Shown in pieces: positions 27,267 to 35,962 of a stretch of 64,000 nt of DNA; position 1 is the stretch's first letter; each line of letters starts with the position of its first letter. Origin of the DNA: Streptacidiphilus jiangxiensis (GTDB taxonomy: Bacteria; Actinomycetota; Actinomycetes; Streptomycetales; Streptomycetaceae). Both the position numbers and the translations under genes were made by a program. A model generated the notes under the pieces. It made no database searches. It was not told the origin of the DNA and saw only the letters and a list, made by a program, of their open reading frames with translations. Where the stretch lies: assembly GCF_900109465.1 (NCBI RefSeq), contig NZ_FOAZ01000017.1, positions 1-64,000 on the forward strand, read 5' to 3'.

Positions 27267-28790
27267 TCAGCTCGGGTCGGTCACGGTCTGCGCCGCGATC
27301 TCGGCGCGTCCGTCTCGGAAGAAGCGGGGGAAACGGGAGCGCGCCACCAGCATCACCGGCACGCCCAGCGCGATGGAGCCCACGCCCAGCAGGAAGACCC
27401 CGCCGACGCCGTCGAAGGAGGTGCTGCCGTAGTCGGGCTTGACCATGTCGTAGGCGCTGCGGGCGAACGCGGCCAGCATCATCAGGCCGCCCAGCGCCGG
27501 CAGCACGCCGCGCAGCAGCAGGTCGCGCGGGGATTCGCGCAGCCGGGCGCGGAAGTGCCAGACGCAGGCCAGCGCGGTGGCGCCGTAGTAGCAGGCGATC
27601 AACAGGCCGATGGAGAGGATCGCGTCGCCGAGGAAGCGGGAGGAGACCAGCTCCAGCAGCACCAGCACGCCACCGGCCGCGCCGCCGAAGAAGACCGTGC
27701 CGAAGGACGGCGTGCGGTGGCGTGGGTGGATCCGGGCGAAGGCGGCCGGCAGGGCGCCGTGCGCGGCCATGGAGAGCGTGCCACGCGGGTTGCTGACGAG
27801 ACAGGTCAGCAGGGCCGAGATCGCCGAGACGGCGACGGCGAGCTTGACCACCGTCGCCAGGGCGGTGCCGACGACCGGGGGTGCGAGGGTGGCGAGCACG
27901 TCCGTGGCGTTGGCGGCGTTGCCGAGCCCGAGACCGCTCGTGCCCGTCCCGGCGAAGGCGACGGCGGCGTAGGCGGTGAAGAGATAGGTGCCGAGCAGCA
28001 GGAAGGTGGAGACCAGCACGGCCCGTCCGGGCACCTTGTCGGCGTCGCTGGACTCCTCGTTGACGGTGATCAGCGCGTCCCAGCCCCAGTAGATGAAGAG
28101 GCAGAGCAGCACCGACTCGGCGAAGGAGCCGGAGTCGCCGAAGCCGAAGGGGTTGATCCAGGCGAGCGAGGGTGCCGCGGCGCCGTGCCGCACCAGGGCG
28201 GCGAGACCGAAGCCGAAGAGGGCGAGCAACTGCAGCGCGAGCAGCACGTACTGGACCCAGGCGGCCAGTTGGACACCGCGCCGGGCGACCAGGGTGGTCG
28301 CGGCGATCAGCAGCAACGCGGTGGCCGTCGTGGCCAGGGCGTTGTTCGCGAGGCCGGCGAGGCCGACGACGTCGAGCAGGTAGCTCGCCCCGACCTGGGC
28401 CAGCGCGGTCATGGCGATCAGCGTGGCCATCTGGGGCACCCAGCCCCCGGTCAGCCAGCCGGGCATCGGGCCGAAGGCGCGGGTGGTCCAGACGAAGGTG
28501 GTGCCGCAGTCGGGCATCTCCCGGTTGAGCTCGCGGAAGGCGAAGGCGGTCAGCAGGATCGGGACGAACCCGACCAGCAGGGCGGCGGGGGCGAGGTGGC
28601 CGACGACGAGGGTGACCAGGCCGAGGGTCACCGCGATGGAGTACGCGGGGGCGACGGAGGCGAGTCCGAGGGCCACGGCGGCGAGCAGGCCGACGGAGCC
28701 GCTGCGCAGGCCCTTGTCGCCGGGCTCACCCGCCGCCGCAGCGGGCGGGGCGGCTGCGGGCTGGTGCTCGGTGGGTGGATTGAGCGTCAC
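27267..28790 (-). CDS. APC-family amino acid/amine permease
   Basis: 507 residues from GTG 28790, which has AGGAG 8 nt upstream; the frame extends to 28853 but that portion overlaps the operator region. An Ala/Pro-rich cytosolic head (1-28) is followed by 12 membrane helices. The first helix reads GLLAAVALGLASVAPAYSIA, typical of the APC superfamily. Imported substrate is unknown; partnership with the carbon-nitrogen hydrolase downstream suggests an amide- or amine-containing compound. It diverges from the TetR-like regulator at 28932. Confidence 0.9.
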   Translation of the reverse strand: MTLNPPTEHQPAAAPPAAAAGEPGDKGLRSGSVGLLAAVALGLASVAPAYSIAVTLGLVTLVVGHLAPAALLVGFVPILLTAFAFRELNREMPDCGTTFVWTTRAFGPMPGWLTGGWVPQMATLIAMTALAQVGASYLLDVVGLAGLANNALATTATALLLIAATTLVARRGVQLAAWVQYVLLALQLLALFGFGLAALVRHGAAAPSLAWINPFGFGDSGSFAESVLLCLFIYWGWDALITVNEESSDADKVPGRAVLVSTFLLLGTYLFTAYAAVAFAGTGTSGLGLGNAANATDVLATLAPPVVGTALATVVKLAVAVSAISALLTCLVSNPRGTLSMAAHGALPAAFARIHPRHRTPSFGTVFFGGAAGGVLVLLELVSSRFLGDAILSIGLLIACYYGATALACVWHFRARLRESPRDLLLRGVLPALGGLMMLAAFARSAYDMVKPDYGSTSFDGVGGVFLLGVGSIALGVPVMLVARSRFPRFFRDGRAEIAAQTVTDPS

Positions 28791-28827
28791 GGTGGGGCTC
28801 CTGACAGCAGGGGGCGGGACGCCGGGT

Positions 28828-28891
28828 TTGTTAAACGTGGATTTAAGAAGCACCGTGCGAGGCTGTCAAGAGCAAGGGCTTCCTTGTTAAA
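28828..28891. promoter_or_regulatory. TTGTTAAA repeats and TTAAA-N6-TTTAA palindrome
   Basis: TTGTTAAA occurs at 28828-28835 and 28884-28891. The first copy overlaps an inverted repeat TTAAA-CGTGGA-TTTAA (28831-28846). They lie in the 141-bp AT-rich gap between the permease and regulator, the expected operator of the divergent TetR-like protein. Confidence 0.45.
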
Positions 28892-28931
28892 GTTCATACG
28901 AGCAGACAGGCCGGCGACAGCGAGGGACACC

Positions 28932-29534
28932 ATGGCGGCGAAGAAGGGCGGCAGCAAGGAGGCCCGGCGGGCGGAGCTCAGCCGCGCCGTCGAGCGGGCG
29001 CTGCTCGCCCGCGGCCTGGAGGGCCTGCGCCTGCGCGACGTCGCGGAGGAGGCCGGAGTCACCCCGGCGGCCGTGCTTTACTACGGCGATCTGGACACCC
29101 TCGTCCACAGCACCTACCGGCAGGCGATCGAGCGCTTCAGCCTGGAGCGCGAGCAGGCCGCCGACCAGTTCCCCGACGCCCGGGACAAACTGACGGCCTG
29201 CATCGACAAGGGGGTGGCCTCGGGCCCGGAGGACGCACTGACGCTGCTGCTCTTCGAGTACTGGCCGCGCTCGCTCCGCGACGCGAGGGTCGCCGCCCTG
29301 GACAGCGCCCTGACGGAACGCCAGGTGGCGGTCTACGCCTCGATCCTGGTCCTCGGGCAGGCCCAGGGCCACTTCGTGCTGCCGGACCCGCCGCGCCAAC
29401 TCGCTGCCAGCTTCGTCGCCCTGGAGGACGGCTACCAGATGGAGATCCTGGCGGGCCGCCGCAGCCGCGCCGAGGTGCTGCGGGCGATCCACGCCTTCGC
29501 ACGCGCCGTCACCGGATACGACCCGGGGCAGTAG
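28932..29534 (+). CDS. TetR-like regulator (BetI-like group)
   Basis: 200 residues from ATG 28932. The N-terminal basic arm (AAKKGGSKEARR) precedes an HTH with LEGLRLRDVAEEAGVTPAAVLYY. The C-terminus contains FVALEDGYQMEIL and ends HAFARAVTGYD. The same layout and wording recur in the regulator at 53667 (LVALEDGYGLHIV, TAHARAVTG), so the two are paralogs, each beside an APC permease operon. It probably represses the 26356-28790 genes. Confidence 0.88.
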   Translation: MAAKKGGSKEARRAELSRAVERALLARGLEGLRLRDVAEEAGVTPAAVLYYGDLDTLVHSTYRQAIERFSLEREQAADQFPDARDKLTACIDKGVASGPEDALTLLLFEYWPRSLRDARVAALDSALTERQVAVYASILVLGQAQGHFVLPDPPRQLAASFVALEDGYQMEILAGRRSRAEVLRAIHAFARAVTGYDPGQ

Positions 29535-29569
29535 GGTCACCTCCGGACCGAACGGAAGAGGGACAGCAG

Positions 29570-30427
29570 GTGACACAGCAGGAGGACGGCCCGGGCTTTC
29601 TCGCCGCCCCGGATCGGTGGGCCGTGTGGCAGGGCGTCGCGTACCCCTGTTGGGGCCGCCCGGCCCTGTGGCCGCGGTTGGCGCTCCGGGCCCGCGACGA
29701 CGGGCGCGCTCCGGCGGGCCTCGAACGACTCGACGACGACTCCGAGCACCGCTACGTCCACCTGGTCGACCCCGACCGGCTGGACGCCTGGCACGAGACG
29801 CACTGGACCTTCCGCTGGCGCGGCGAGCCCTTCCAGAGCTGCGGAATGCCGGACCCCGCCACCGCGCGGGGCCGCTACGAGGGCGAGGACGAGGAGTTCG
29901 CCCGGCTGCACCTGAATCGGCCGAACCACCGGGAGGGCGACTACCCCCTCGACGAGATCACCGACGTCGTCGAGCACCGCACCGACCTGCGCGCCCTGCG
30001 CGACGAGCGCCTGCGACTGCTCGCCGGGACCGACGGCTACCGGCCGCGCGCGTTCGCGGTCGTGGACGGTCGCGAACTCCCGGCCGCCCTGCAGGCGGAC
30101 GCGTCAGGACGCGTCGCCGTCGGCGAGCCGGGTCAACAACATCTCGTCCGGGCAACGGAGTTGGAAGCCTGGTGGCGAGTGCACTGGACGTACGTCATGG
30201 ACGACCAAGACACGCACTGCGGCAACCATCCCTTCAGCGCGCTCGGCCCGGAGCGCGACTGTGTGAAGGGCGAGTACATCGGCAACGCCACCTACGGCCT
30301 GGTCATGCACACCTACCTGCTGGACGAGGAGACGGGCCCCGACGGCCGCCGGATGTACACGAGCACCTGCTATCCGGACCGGATCACCGAGCTCACGAAG
30401 CACCGCACGGACCTGCTCGCCGACTGA
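29570..30427 (+). CDS. Uncharacterised protein with internal duplication
   Basis: 285 residues from GTG 29570 (GGAAGAGGGACAGCAG before it). I do not recognise the family. The two halves match: LDAWHETHWTF...CG and LEAWWRVHWTY...CG, GRYEGEDEEFARLHL and GEYIGNATYGLVMH, then DEITDVVEHRTDLRAL and DRITELTKHRTDLLAD. So it is a tandem duplication of a domain of about 130 residues rich in Trp, His and acidic residues, each with a conserved Cys. No signal peptide or membrane helix is seen. It converges on the MFS gene 9 nt away. Confidence 0.75.
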   Translation: MTQQEDGPGFLAAPDRWAVWQGVAYPCWGRPALWPRLALRARDDGRAPAGLERLDDDSEHRYVHLVDPDRLDAWHETHWTFRWRGEPFQSCGMPDPATARGRYEGEDEEFARLHLNRPNHREGDYPLDEITDVVEHRTDLRALRDERLRLLAGTDGYRPRAFAVVDGRELPAALQADASGRVAVGEPGQQHLVRATELEAWWRVHWTYVMDDQDTHCGNHPFSALGPERDCVKGEYIGNATYGLVMHTYLLDEETGPDGRRMYTSTCYPDRITELTKHRTDLLAD

Positions 30428-30436
30428 AACCGCAGG

Positions 30437-31696
30437 TCAGGCCGGGACGGGCAGCGCCGAACGGCTCAGGTAGCGACGCTCGGTGGCGGTGGAGAGCGCG
30501 AGCAGGAGCGCGGCCAGGGCGGCGGCGCAGGTGACGGCAAAGGGCGCCGACGGGCCCGCCGCAGCCGCCGCCCAGCCCGCCACCGCGGTGCCGAGCGACT
30601 GGGCCAGGGTGATGCCGCTGACCAGTCCCGCCATGGCCTCGCCCAGCCGGCTCTCCGGCACGGTCCGCTCGACCAGCCCGAAGACGGTGATCATCTGGGG
30701 TGCGACGGCCAGCCCGACGCAGCCCACGGCGAGGGCCAGGCCGGCCAGCGTGCCGCACAGCAGCGGGAGCAGCAGGGCGGCCACCAGCAGCAGGACCGTT
30801 CCCGCGCGCAGCCGGGCCGGGAGGCCGAAGCGCGCCGGCAGGGCGGCCACCGCCACACCGGCGCAGGCGCTGGCCCCGCCCATCAGCGCGTAGATCAGCC
30901 CGGCCGCGCCGGGACGGCCCAGCTGCTCGGTCGTCGAGGTCACTCCCACCTGGATGGAGCCGAAGGCCACGCCGAGCAGCGCCATCGTGGCCAGCAGCAG
31001 CGCGTAGGGCGCGGCGAGCAGCCGGTCCTCCCGGCGGTCCGACCGATCCACGGACGCCCCGGCGACCGTCGACGGAGCAGGGGCACGGCGCGCATCGCTT
31101 CCGGGCGGCGCGCTCGGGTGCAGGGCGAAGAGGGTGCCGCAGGAGCCGACGAGGGCTGCCGCGAGCAGCATCGCCGCGGCCGGGGCGACCAGGGCGGCCA
31201 GCAGGCCGACCAGGGCGGGGCCGGTGGTGAAGGTCAGCTCGTCGATCAGCCCGTCGAGCCAGAGGGCCGCCGACGCCGGGCCGGAACGCCCGGCCGCCAG
31301 GTGCAGCCAGCGGCTGCGCGCCAGGGGGCCCACGGCCGGGGTCGACAGGCCGGCCAGCGCGGCCGGCAGGAGCTGCCAGCCCAGCGGACTGCTCCAGTGG
31401 GACGCCGCGACCAGGGCGAGCAGCGCGACGGCGTTCACCACGGCCAGCGGCAGTCCCACCCGCCGCTGCCCGTGCCGGTCGGCGCTGCGGCCCGCCACCG
31501 GCCCGCCGACCGCCTGACCGAGTGCCAGCGCCCCGGTGACGGCCGAGCCCCGCCAGACGCTGCCGGTCTGCTGACTGGCCATCAACAGCGTGCCGATCGG
31601 CGCCATCGCGGCCGGCAGACGACCGAGCAGTGACCAGGTGAGCACCCTGCCCCCGGTCAGCTCCACGGCGCTGCGGCACTTCTCCATGACGGACAT
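30437..31696 (-). CDS. MFS transporter (12 TM)
   Basis: 419 residues from ATG 31696, with GAGGGGGA 6-7 nt upstream. The frame is open further but no other start has a ribosome site. The loop 2-3 motif AGRSADRHGQRRVG is a motif A variant. The first half is typical of MFS, with an Arg/Asp/Pro-rich central cytosolic loop (about 205-230). The substrate is unknown. It diverges from the AraC-family gene at 31860 across 163 bp. Confidence 0.88.
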   Translation of the reverse strand: MSVMEKCRSAVELTGGRVLTWSLLGRLPAAMAPIGTLLMASQQTGSVWRGSAVTGALALGQAVGGPVAGRSADRHGQRRVGLPLAVVNAVALLALVAASHWSSPLGWQLLPAALAGLSTPAVGPLARSRWLHLAAGRSGPASAALWLDGLIDELTFTTGPALVGLLAALVAPAAAMLLAAALVGSCGTLFALHPSAPPGSDARRAPAPSTVAGASVDRSDRREDRLLAAPYALLLATMALLGVAFGSIQVGVTSTTEQLGRPGAAGLIYALMGGASACAGVAVAALPARFGLPARLRAGTVLLLVAALLLPLLCGTLAGLALAVGCVGLAVAPQMITVFGLVERTVPESRLGEAMAGLVSGITLAQSLGTAVAGWAAAAAGPSAPFAVTCAAALAALLLALSTATERRYLSRSALPVPA

Positions 31697-31859
31697 CGCA
31701 CGTCCCCCTCGGGCCGCCTCGGGACGCCCGCCTCCCCGACACGGCCCCGCGGTGACGACGTGCGGGTGGATCTTGACCGTAGTCCGTCCGGACCTGCGGC
31801 CGCATCGTAGGAAGCTCTGAAACAGGGCCTGTTGAGCCCCTGCCGGATACCATTCGAGG

Positions 31860-32744
31860 ATGGGATCCGGCACGGGGGAACGTGACGAGACGATCCGGTG
31901 GGATCTCGCCTGCCCGGCAAAGCCCAGCCGGGTGGCGGGGACGAGCATGGCGGGATTCCGTGACCGCGGGGACGCGCCGGTGGACCTCAGGGTGGTCCCG
32001 CATCCCACCGTGACGCTGGCGCTGGTGTTCGGCCCGGGCACCCCCTTGGTGGACGACCCCGCCGGGGGACGCCATCGCGGCAGTTTCGTCGCCGGTCTCG
32101 GGACGGGGTCGGCCGGCGAGGTCCGGGTGCGCGGGGAGGAGATCGCGGGCGTGCAGGTCCGCCTCTCCCCCGCCGTGGCCTTTGCCGCACTGGGTGTCTC
32201 CCCGGACGAGTTGAGCGGCGCCGTGGTGACGCTCGACGAGCTGTGGGGCCGGGAGGCGGCGCGGATCCGCGAGCGGTTGGACGAGGCGCCGACGTGGCAG
32301 CACCGCTTCGCGCTGACGGAGGAACTGCTCGCCCGCCGCTGCGCCGAAGCACCGCCGGCGCACCCGGAGGTCGTCTGGTCCTGGCGCCGGATCGTGGCCG
32401 GTCGCGGCCTGGTCCGGGTCGAGGAACTGGCGGCCGAGGTCGGTTGGAGCCGCAAGCGGCTGTGGTCCCGCTTCCAGGCGCAGATCGGGCTGCCGCCCAA
32501 GCGGGCCGCGAACCTGGTCCGGTTCGACCACGCCGTGCACCGCCTGGCCGCGGGCGACCGCGCGGGCCGCGTCGCGGCGGAGAGCGGCTACGCCGACCAG
32601 TCCCACCTGCACCGGGACATCGCCATCCGCACCGGCGCCACCCCGGCGACCGTGCCCGGTTCACCGTGGCTGGCCGTCGACGCCCTCAAGTGGGGCAACC
32701 GGGCGGGGAACATTTCTTCAAGACCCGGGCGGCCGCCCCTGTGA
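31860..32744 (+). CDS. AraC-family transcriptional regulator
   Basis: 294 residues from ATG 31860. The C-terminal double HTH is at about 180-265: VEELAAEVGWSRKRLWSRF, then AGRVAAESGYADQSHLHRDI. The N-terminal domain is a cupin-like effector module (DUF6597-type appearance). TACCAT at 31848-31853 ends 6 nt before the ATG and no Shine-Dalgarno is properly placed, so the transcript may be leaderless. It heads an operon with a methyltransferase (10 nt gap) and an MMPL exporter, and diverges from an MFS carrier; either could be a target. Confidence 0.88.
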   Translation: MGSGTGERDETIRWDLACPAKPSRVAGTSMAGFRDRGDAPVDLRVVPHPTVTLALVFGPGTPLVDDPAGGRHRGSFVAGLGTGSAGEVRVRGEEIAGVQVRLSPAVAFAALGVSPDELSGAVVTLDELWGREAARIRERLDEAPTWQHRFALTEELLARRCAEAPPAHPEVVWSWRRIVAGRGLVRVEELAAEVGWSRKRLWSRFQAQIGLPPKRAANLVRFDHAVHRLAAGDRAGRVAAESGYADQSHLHRDIAIRTGATPATVPGSPWLAVDALKWGNRAGNISSRPGRPPL

Positions 32745-32754
32745 CGCTGCGGGT

Positions 32755-33543
32755 ATGTCGAACAATCCCGATGACCTCCCCGCGCCGTCCCCGCTCCGAC
32801 CTCGTTACGGCGTCGACGCGCCCGCCTTCGTCGCGTTCACCGGCGCGGTCGGCGCCGCCTGCTGCCTCGCCGCCGCCCGGTGGCGGTCAGGACGAACGCC
32901 CGCACGCACCGTCACGGCCGCCCTGGGCGCGACCGTGCTCGCCTCCACCGGCGTCTACCTGCACACCACGCTGCGCGGCAAACTGCGTTTCTGGGAACAC
33001 GAGTTGGACCGGCTCGGGCTGAAGGGCGACGAGCAGCTGCTCGACCTCGGCTGTGGGCGTGGCGCCGTGCTGATCGCGGCGGCCCGGCGACTGCCCAGGG
33101 GACGCGCCCACGGTGTCGACCTGTGGTCCGGCACGGACCAGAGCGGCAACGGCCCCGAGGCCACGCTCGCCAACGCCGTCGCGGCCGACGTCGCCGACCG
33201 GGTCGAGGTGCACACCGCCGACATGACCGCGCTCCCGTTCCCGGACGACTCCTTCGACCTCGTGACCAGCGCGCTGGCCATCCACAACATCCCCTCCCGG
33301 GAGGCCCGCCGGCGCGCGCTCGACGAGGCGGTGCGGGTGCTGCGCCCCGGCGGGCACCTGCTCGTCGCGGACTTCTGGTGGGCGGCGCGCCAGTACACCG
33401 CGCACCTCGGACAGGGCACGCTCCGCCCGCTCGGCCCCGGCTACTGGTACGGCGGCCCATGGCTGGGCGTCACACTGCTGCGCGCCGTCAAGGACCACCC
33501 GTCGGCGGGCGCGGCCAACACGGCGACTGCGGACTCGCACTGA
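32755..33543 (+). CDS. Membrane-anchored SAM-dependent methyltransferase
   Basis: 262 residues. Two hydrophobic segments (about 23-42 and 51-66) precede a Rossmann methyltransferase domain: motif I LLDLGCGRG near residue 100, the acidic loop HGVDLWSG, ADMTALPFPDDSFDLV (motif II) and LRPGGHLLVADFWW. The N-terminal hairpin would hold it at the membrane. It has 10 nt to the upstream regulator and 22 nt to the downstream MMPL gene, so a lipid or a compound exported by the MMPL protein is a reasonable methyl acceptor; this is inference. Confidence 0.88.
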   Translation: MSNNPDDLPAPSPLRPRYGVDAPAFVAFTGAVGAACCLAAARWRSGRTPARTVTAALGATVLASTGVYLHTTLRGKLRFWEHELDRLGLKGDEQLLDLGCGRGAVLIAAARRLPRGRAHGVDLWSGTDQSGNGPEATLANAVAADVADRVEVHTADMTALPFPDDSFDLVTSALAIHNIPSREARRRALDEAVRVLRPGGHLLVADFWWAARQYTAHLGQGTLRPLGPGYWYGGPWLGVTLLRAVKDHPSAGAANTATADSH

Positions 33544-33565
33544 CCGCGGAAGGGAACGGAGGATC

Positions 33566-35791
33566 ATGTCAGCTCTCGCGCGCTGGTGCTACCGGCACCG
33601 CCTGGTCGTGATCGCGACCTGGGTCGGCCTTCTGCTCGCCCTCGCGGCCTTGTCGCAGGCGGTGGGGACGACCTACGACAACTCGCTCACCCTGCCGGGG
33701 ACCGACTCGGGCAGCGCCCAGCAGCTGCTGCAACAGGGGGCACCGGCCCAGTCGGGCGACGACGACCAGATCGTGTGGCACGTCCGCGACGGACACGTCA
33801 CCGATCCCCGGGTCGAGGAGCGGATCTCGGGGATGCTCACGCAGGTCTCCCGGCTGCCCGAGGTCGCCTCGGTCACCGGCCCGTACCGGCCGGGCGGCGG
33901 CGTCCAGGTGAGCCGGGACGGACGCACCGCGTTCGCCGCGGTGACCTTCACCCGCGCCGCGGACAACCTGGACCACGCGGACGTGAACCGGGTCATCGAC
34001 GCGGCGGTCGCCGCCCGCGGGCCGGGCCTCGACGTCGAGCTCGGCGGCAAGGCGATCGCGGGCGCCGAGGAGACGCCGGCCTCGAACGCGTCGCTGATCG
34101 GCGTCGTCGCGGCCGCGGTCGTCCTGCTCGTCGCGTTCGGGTCGGTGTTCGCGATGGCACTGCCCATCGTGACCGCCGTGGCGGGGGTCGGCAGCGGCCT
34201 GCTGCTCATGGCCCCGCTCAGCCATGTCATGTCGGTCAACGGGATCGCGCCGATCCTGGGTGCGCTGATCGGTCTCGGCGTCGGTGTCGACTACGCCCTG
34301 TTCGTCGTGACCAGGCACCGGCACGGCCTGCAGTCGGGGCTGAGCCCGGAGCGGGCGACCGTGCAGGCCCTGAACACCTCCGGCCGGGCGGTCCTGTTCG
34401 CCGGCGCCACGGTCTGCGTCGCCCTGCTCGGGCTGCTCTCCGTCGGCCTGGACTTCATCGACGGGCTCGCCGTCCCGGCGGCGATCACCGTGGTGTGCAC
34501 GGTGCTCGCCGCCGTCACGCTGCTGCCGGCGCTGCTCGGGGCGCTCGGGGTGCGGGTGCTGAGCCGCAGGCAGCGCCGTGTGCTGCAGGCCGGTGGCGCG
34601 GCGGGGGCCGGGAACACCGAGGGGTTGTGGGCCCGCTGGTCGCGCGTCGTGCCGCGGTTCCCGGCCGTGCTCGCCGCGTTGGGTCTGGCGGTGATGCTGG
34701 CGGTGTCCGCCCCGGTGCTGCACCTTCGGCTCGGTTTCGCCGACGCGTCCAACGACCCCCGCTCCACGCACACCTACCGGGCGTACGAGATGGTCGCCGA
34801 GGGGTTCGGCCCCGGCTTCAACGGCCCGCTGTACCTGGTGGCCGAGACGCGGACCGCGGCCGACCGCGCCGCGCTGGCCCGGCTCGACCGCGCGCTGGGC
34901 TCCCTGCCGGGCGTGGCCGCCGTGGAGACCGTGCCCGCCCGGTCCACCGGGACAGCGGACCCGAGTGGCGCGACGGAGGCGACGGGACCGGCCGTCGTGG
35001 TGACGCAGGTCCTGCCCACCACCGCCCCGGAGGACCGCGCCACCTCCGACCTGATCCACCGCCTGCGGGACACGGTCGTCCCGCAGTTCACCCGCGGCAC
35101 CACGCTGGACGTCCACGTCGGTGGCCTGACGGCGACGTTCGTCGACTTCGCGGCGGTGACCGGCGACAAACTGCCCTGGCTGCTCGCCACGATCGTGGGC
35201 TTCGGCTTCCTGCTGCTCGTGCTCGCCTTCCGCAGCCTGCTCGTCCCGGCGGTCACGGCGGTGCTCAACCTGCTGTCGGCGGCGGCCTCGTTCGGTGTCC
35301 TCACCGCGTTCTTCCAGTGGGGCTGGGGCACCGACGCCTTCGGGATGGGCGCACCCAGCCCCATCGAGGGCTACCTGCCGGAGCTGGTGCTGGCGGTCCT
35401 GTTCGGCCTCTCCATGGACTACCAGGTGTTCCTGGTCAGCCGGATGGCGGAGGAGTGGGCGCTGACCCGGGACAACGCCCGTGCGGTGACGGCCGGGGTC
35501 ACCCACACCGCCCGGGTGGTCACCGCGGCGGCGCTGATCATGATCGCGGTGTTCACCGCGTTCGTCCTCACCGGTCAGCGCAGCATCGCCGAGTTCGGCG
35601 TCGGACTCGCCGCCGCCGTGGCGCTGGACGCCTTCGTCCTGCGGACCGTGCTCGTCCCGGCGGTGATGTACCTGTGCGGCCGGGCCAACTGGTGGCTCCC
35701 CTCCTGGCTGGACCGGCGACTGCCCCACCTGGCGGTCGAGCCGCCCACGCAGGAGCCGGCCGCTCCCGCCCCCGGCCCCGCGCTCGTCTGA
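33566..35791 (+). CDS. MMPL-family (RND) transporter
   Basis: 741 residues, ATG 33566 after ACGGAGGATC. Two MMPL repeats: the first with GLGVGVDYALFVVTRHRHGL, the second with VLFGLSMDYQVFLVSRMAEE. Hydrophobic helix 1 is followed by an extracytoplasmic porter domain (about 40-170), and the second by about 370-510. It is not a close duplicate of the MMPL gene at 9813. It closes the AraC-methyltransferase-MMPL operon and is followed by a perfect terminator hairpin. Confidence 0.92.
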   Translation: MSALARWCYRHRLVVIATWVGLLLALAALSQAVGTTYDNSLTLPGTDSGSAQQLLQQGAPAQSGDDDQIVWHVRDGHVTDPRVEERISGMLTQVSRLPEVASVTGPYRPGGGVQVSRDGRTAFAAVTFTRAADNLDHADVNRVIDAAVAARGPGLDVELGGKAIAGAEETPASNASLIGVVAAAVVLLVAFGSVFAMALPIVTAVAGVGSGLLLMAPLSHVMSVNGIAPILGALIGLGVGVDYALFVVTRHRHGLQSGLSPERATVQALNTSGRAVLFAGATVCVALLGLLSVGLDFIDGLAVPAAITVVCTVLAAVTLLPALLGALGVRVLSRRQRRVLQAGGAAGAGNTEGLWARWSRVVPRFPAVLAALGLAVMLAVSAPVLHLRLGFADASNDPRSTHTYRAYEMVAEGFGPGFNGPLYLVAETRTAADRAALARLDRALGSLPGVAAVETVPARSTGTADPSGATEATGPAVVVTQVLPTTAPEDRATSDLIHRLRDTVVPQFTRGTTLDVHVGGLTATFVDFAAVTGDKLPWLLATIVGFGFLLLVLAFRSLLVPAVTAVLNLLSAAASFGVLTAFFQWGWGTDAFGMGAPSPIEGYLPELVLAVLFGLSMDYQVFLVSRMAEEWALTRDNARAVTAGVTHTARVVTAAALIMIAVFTAFVLTGQRSIAEFGVGLAAAVALDAFVLRTVLVPAVMYLCGRANWWLPSWLDRRLPHLAVEPPTQEPAAPAPGPALV

Positions 35792-35810
35792 CCGCGCGGA
35801 GCCGCGTGGT

Positions 35811-35839
35811 GGTGCGTCCCGGTCGAACCGGGACGCACC
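35811..35839 (+). terminator. Perfect 13-bp hairpin after MMPL gene
   Basis: GGTGCGTCCCGGT, loop CGA, ACCGGGACGCACC. It has no U-tract. It sits 20 nt after the MMPL stop and marks the operon end. Confidence 0.65.
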
Positions 35840-35962
35840 GCCACGGCATACCTGGGGTTGTCCCCATGGTCCGTAGGGAGCCACCCCCATGGGCGGTGCG
35901 GGCGATCGCCGCCAGGCTGGAGGGCGACCACCGCCGTCCCTCGACCGACGAGGTCTCGTCCC

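Noticed and set aside
27000-28931. Long N-terminal extension of the TetR-like gene at 28932
   Set aside because: It would run antisense through the permease gene; the HTH begins right after ATG 28932, which is the normal TetR start.
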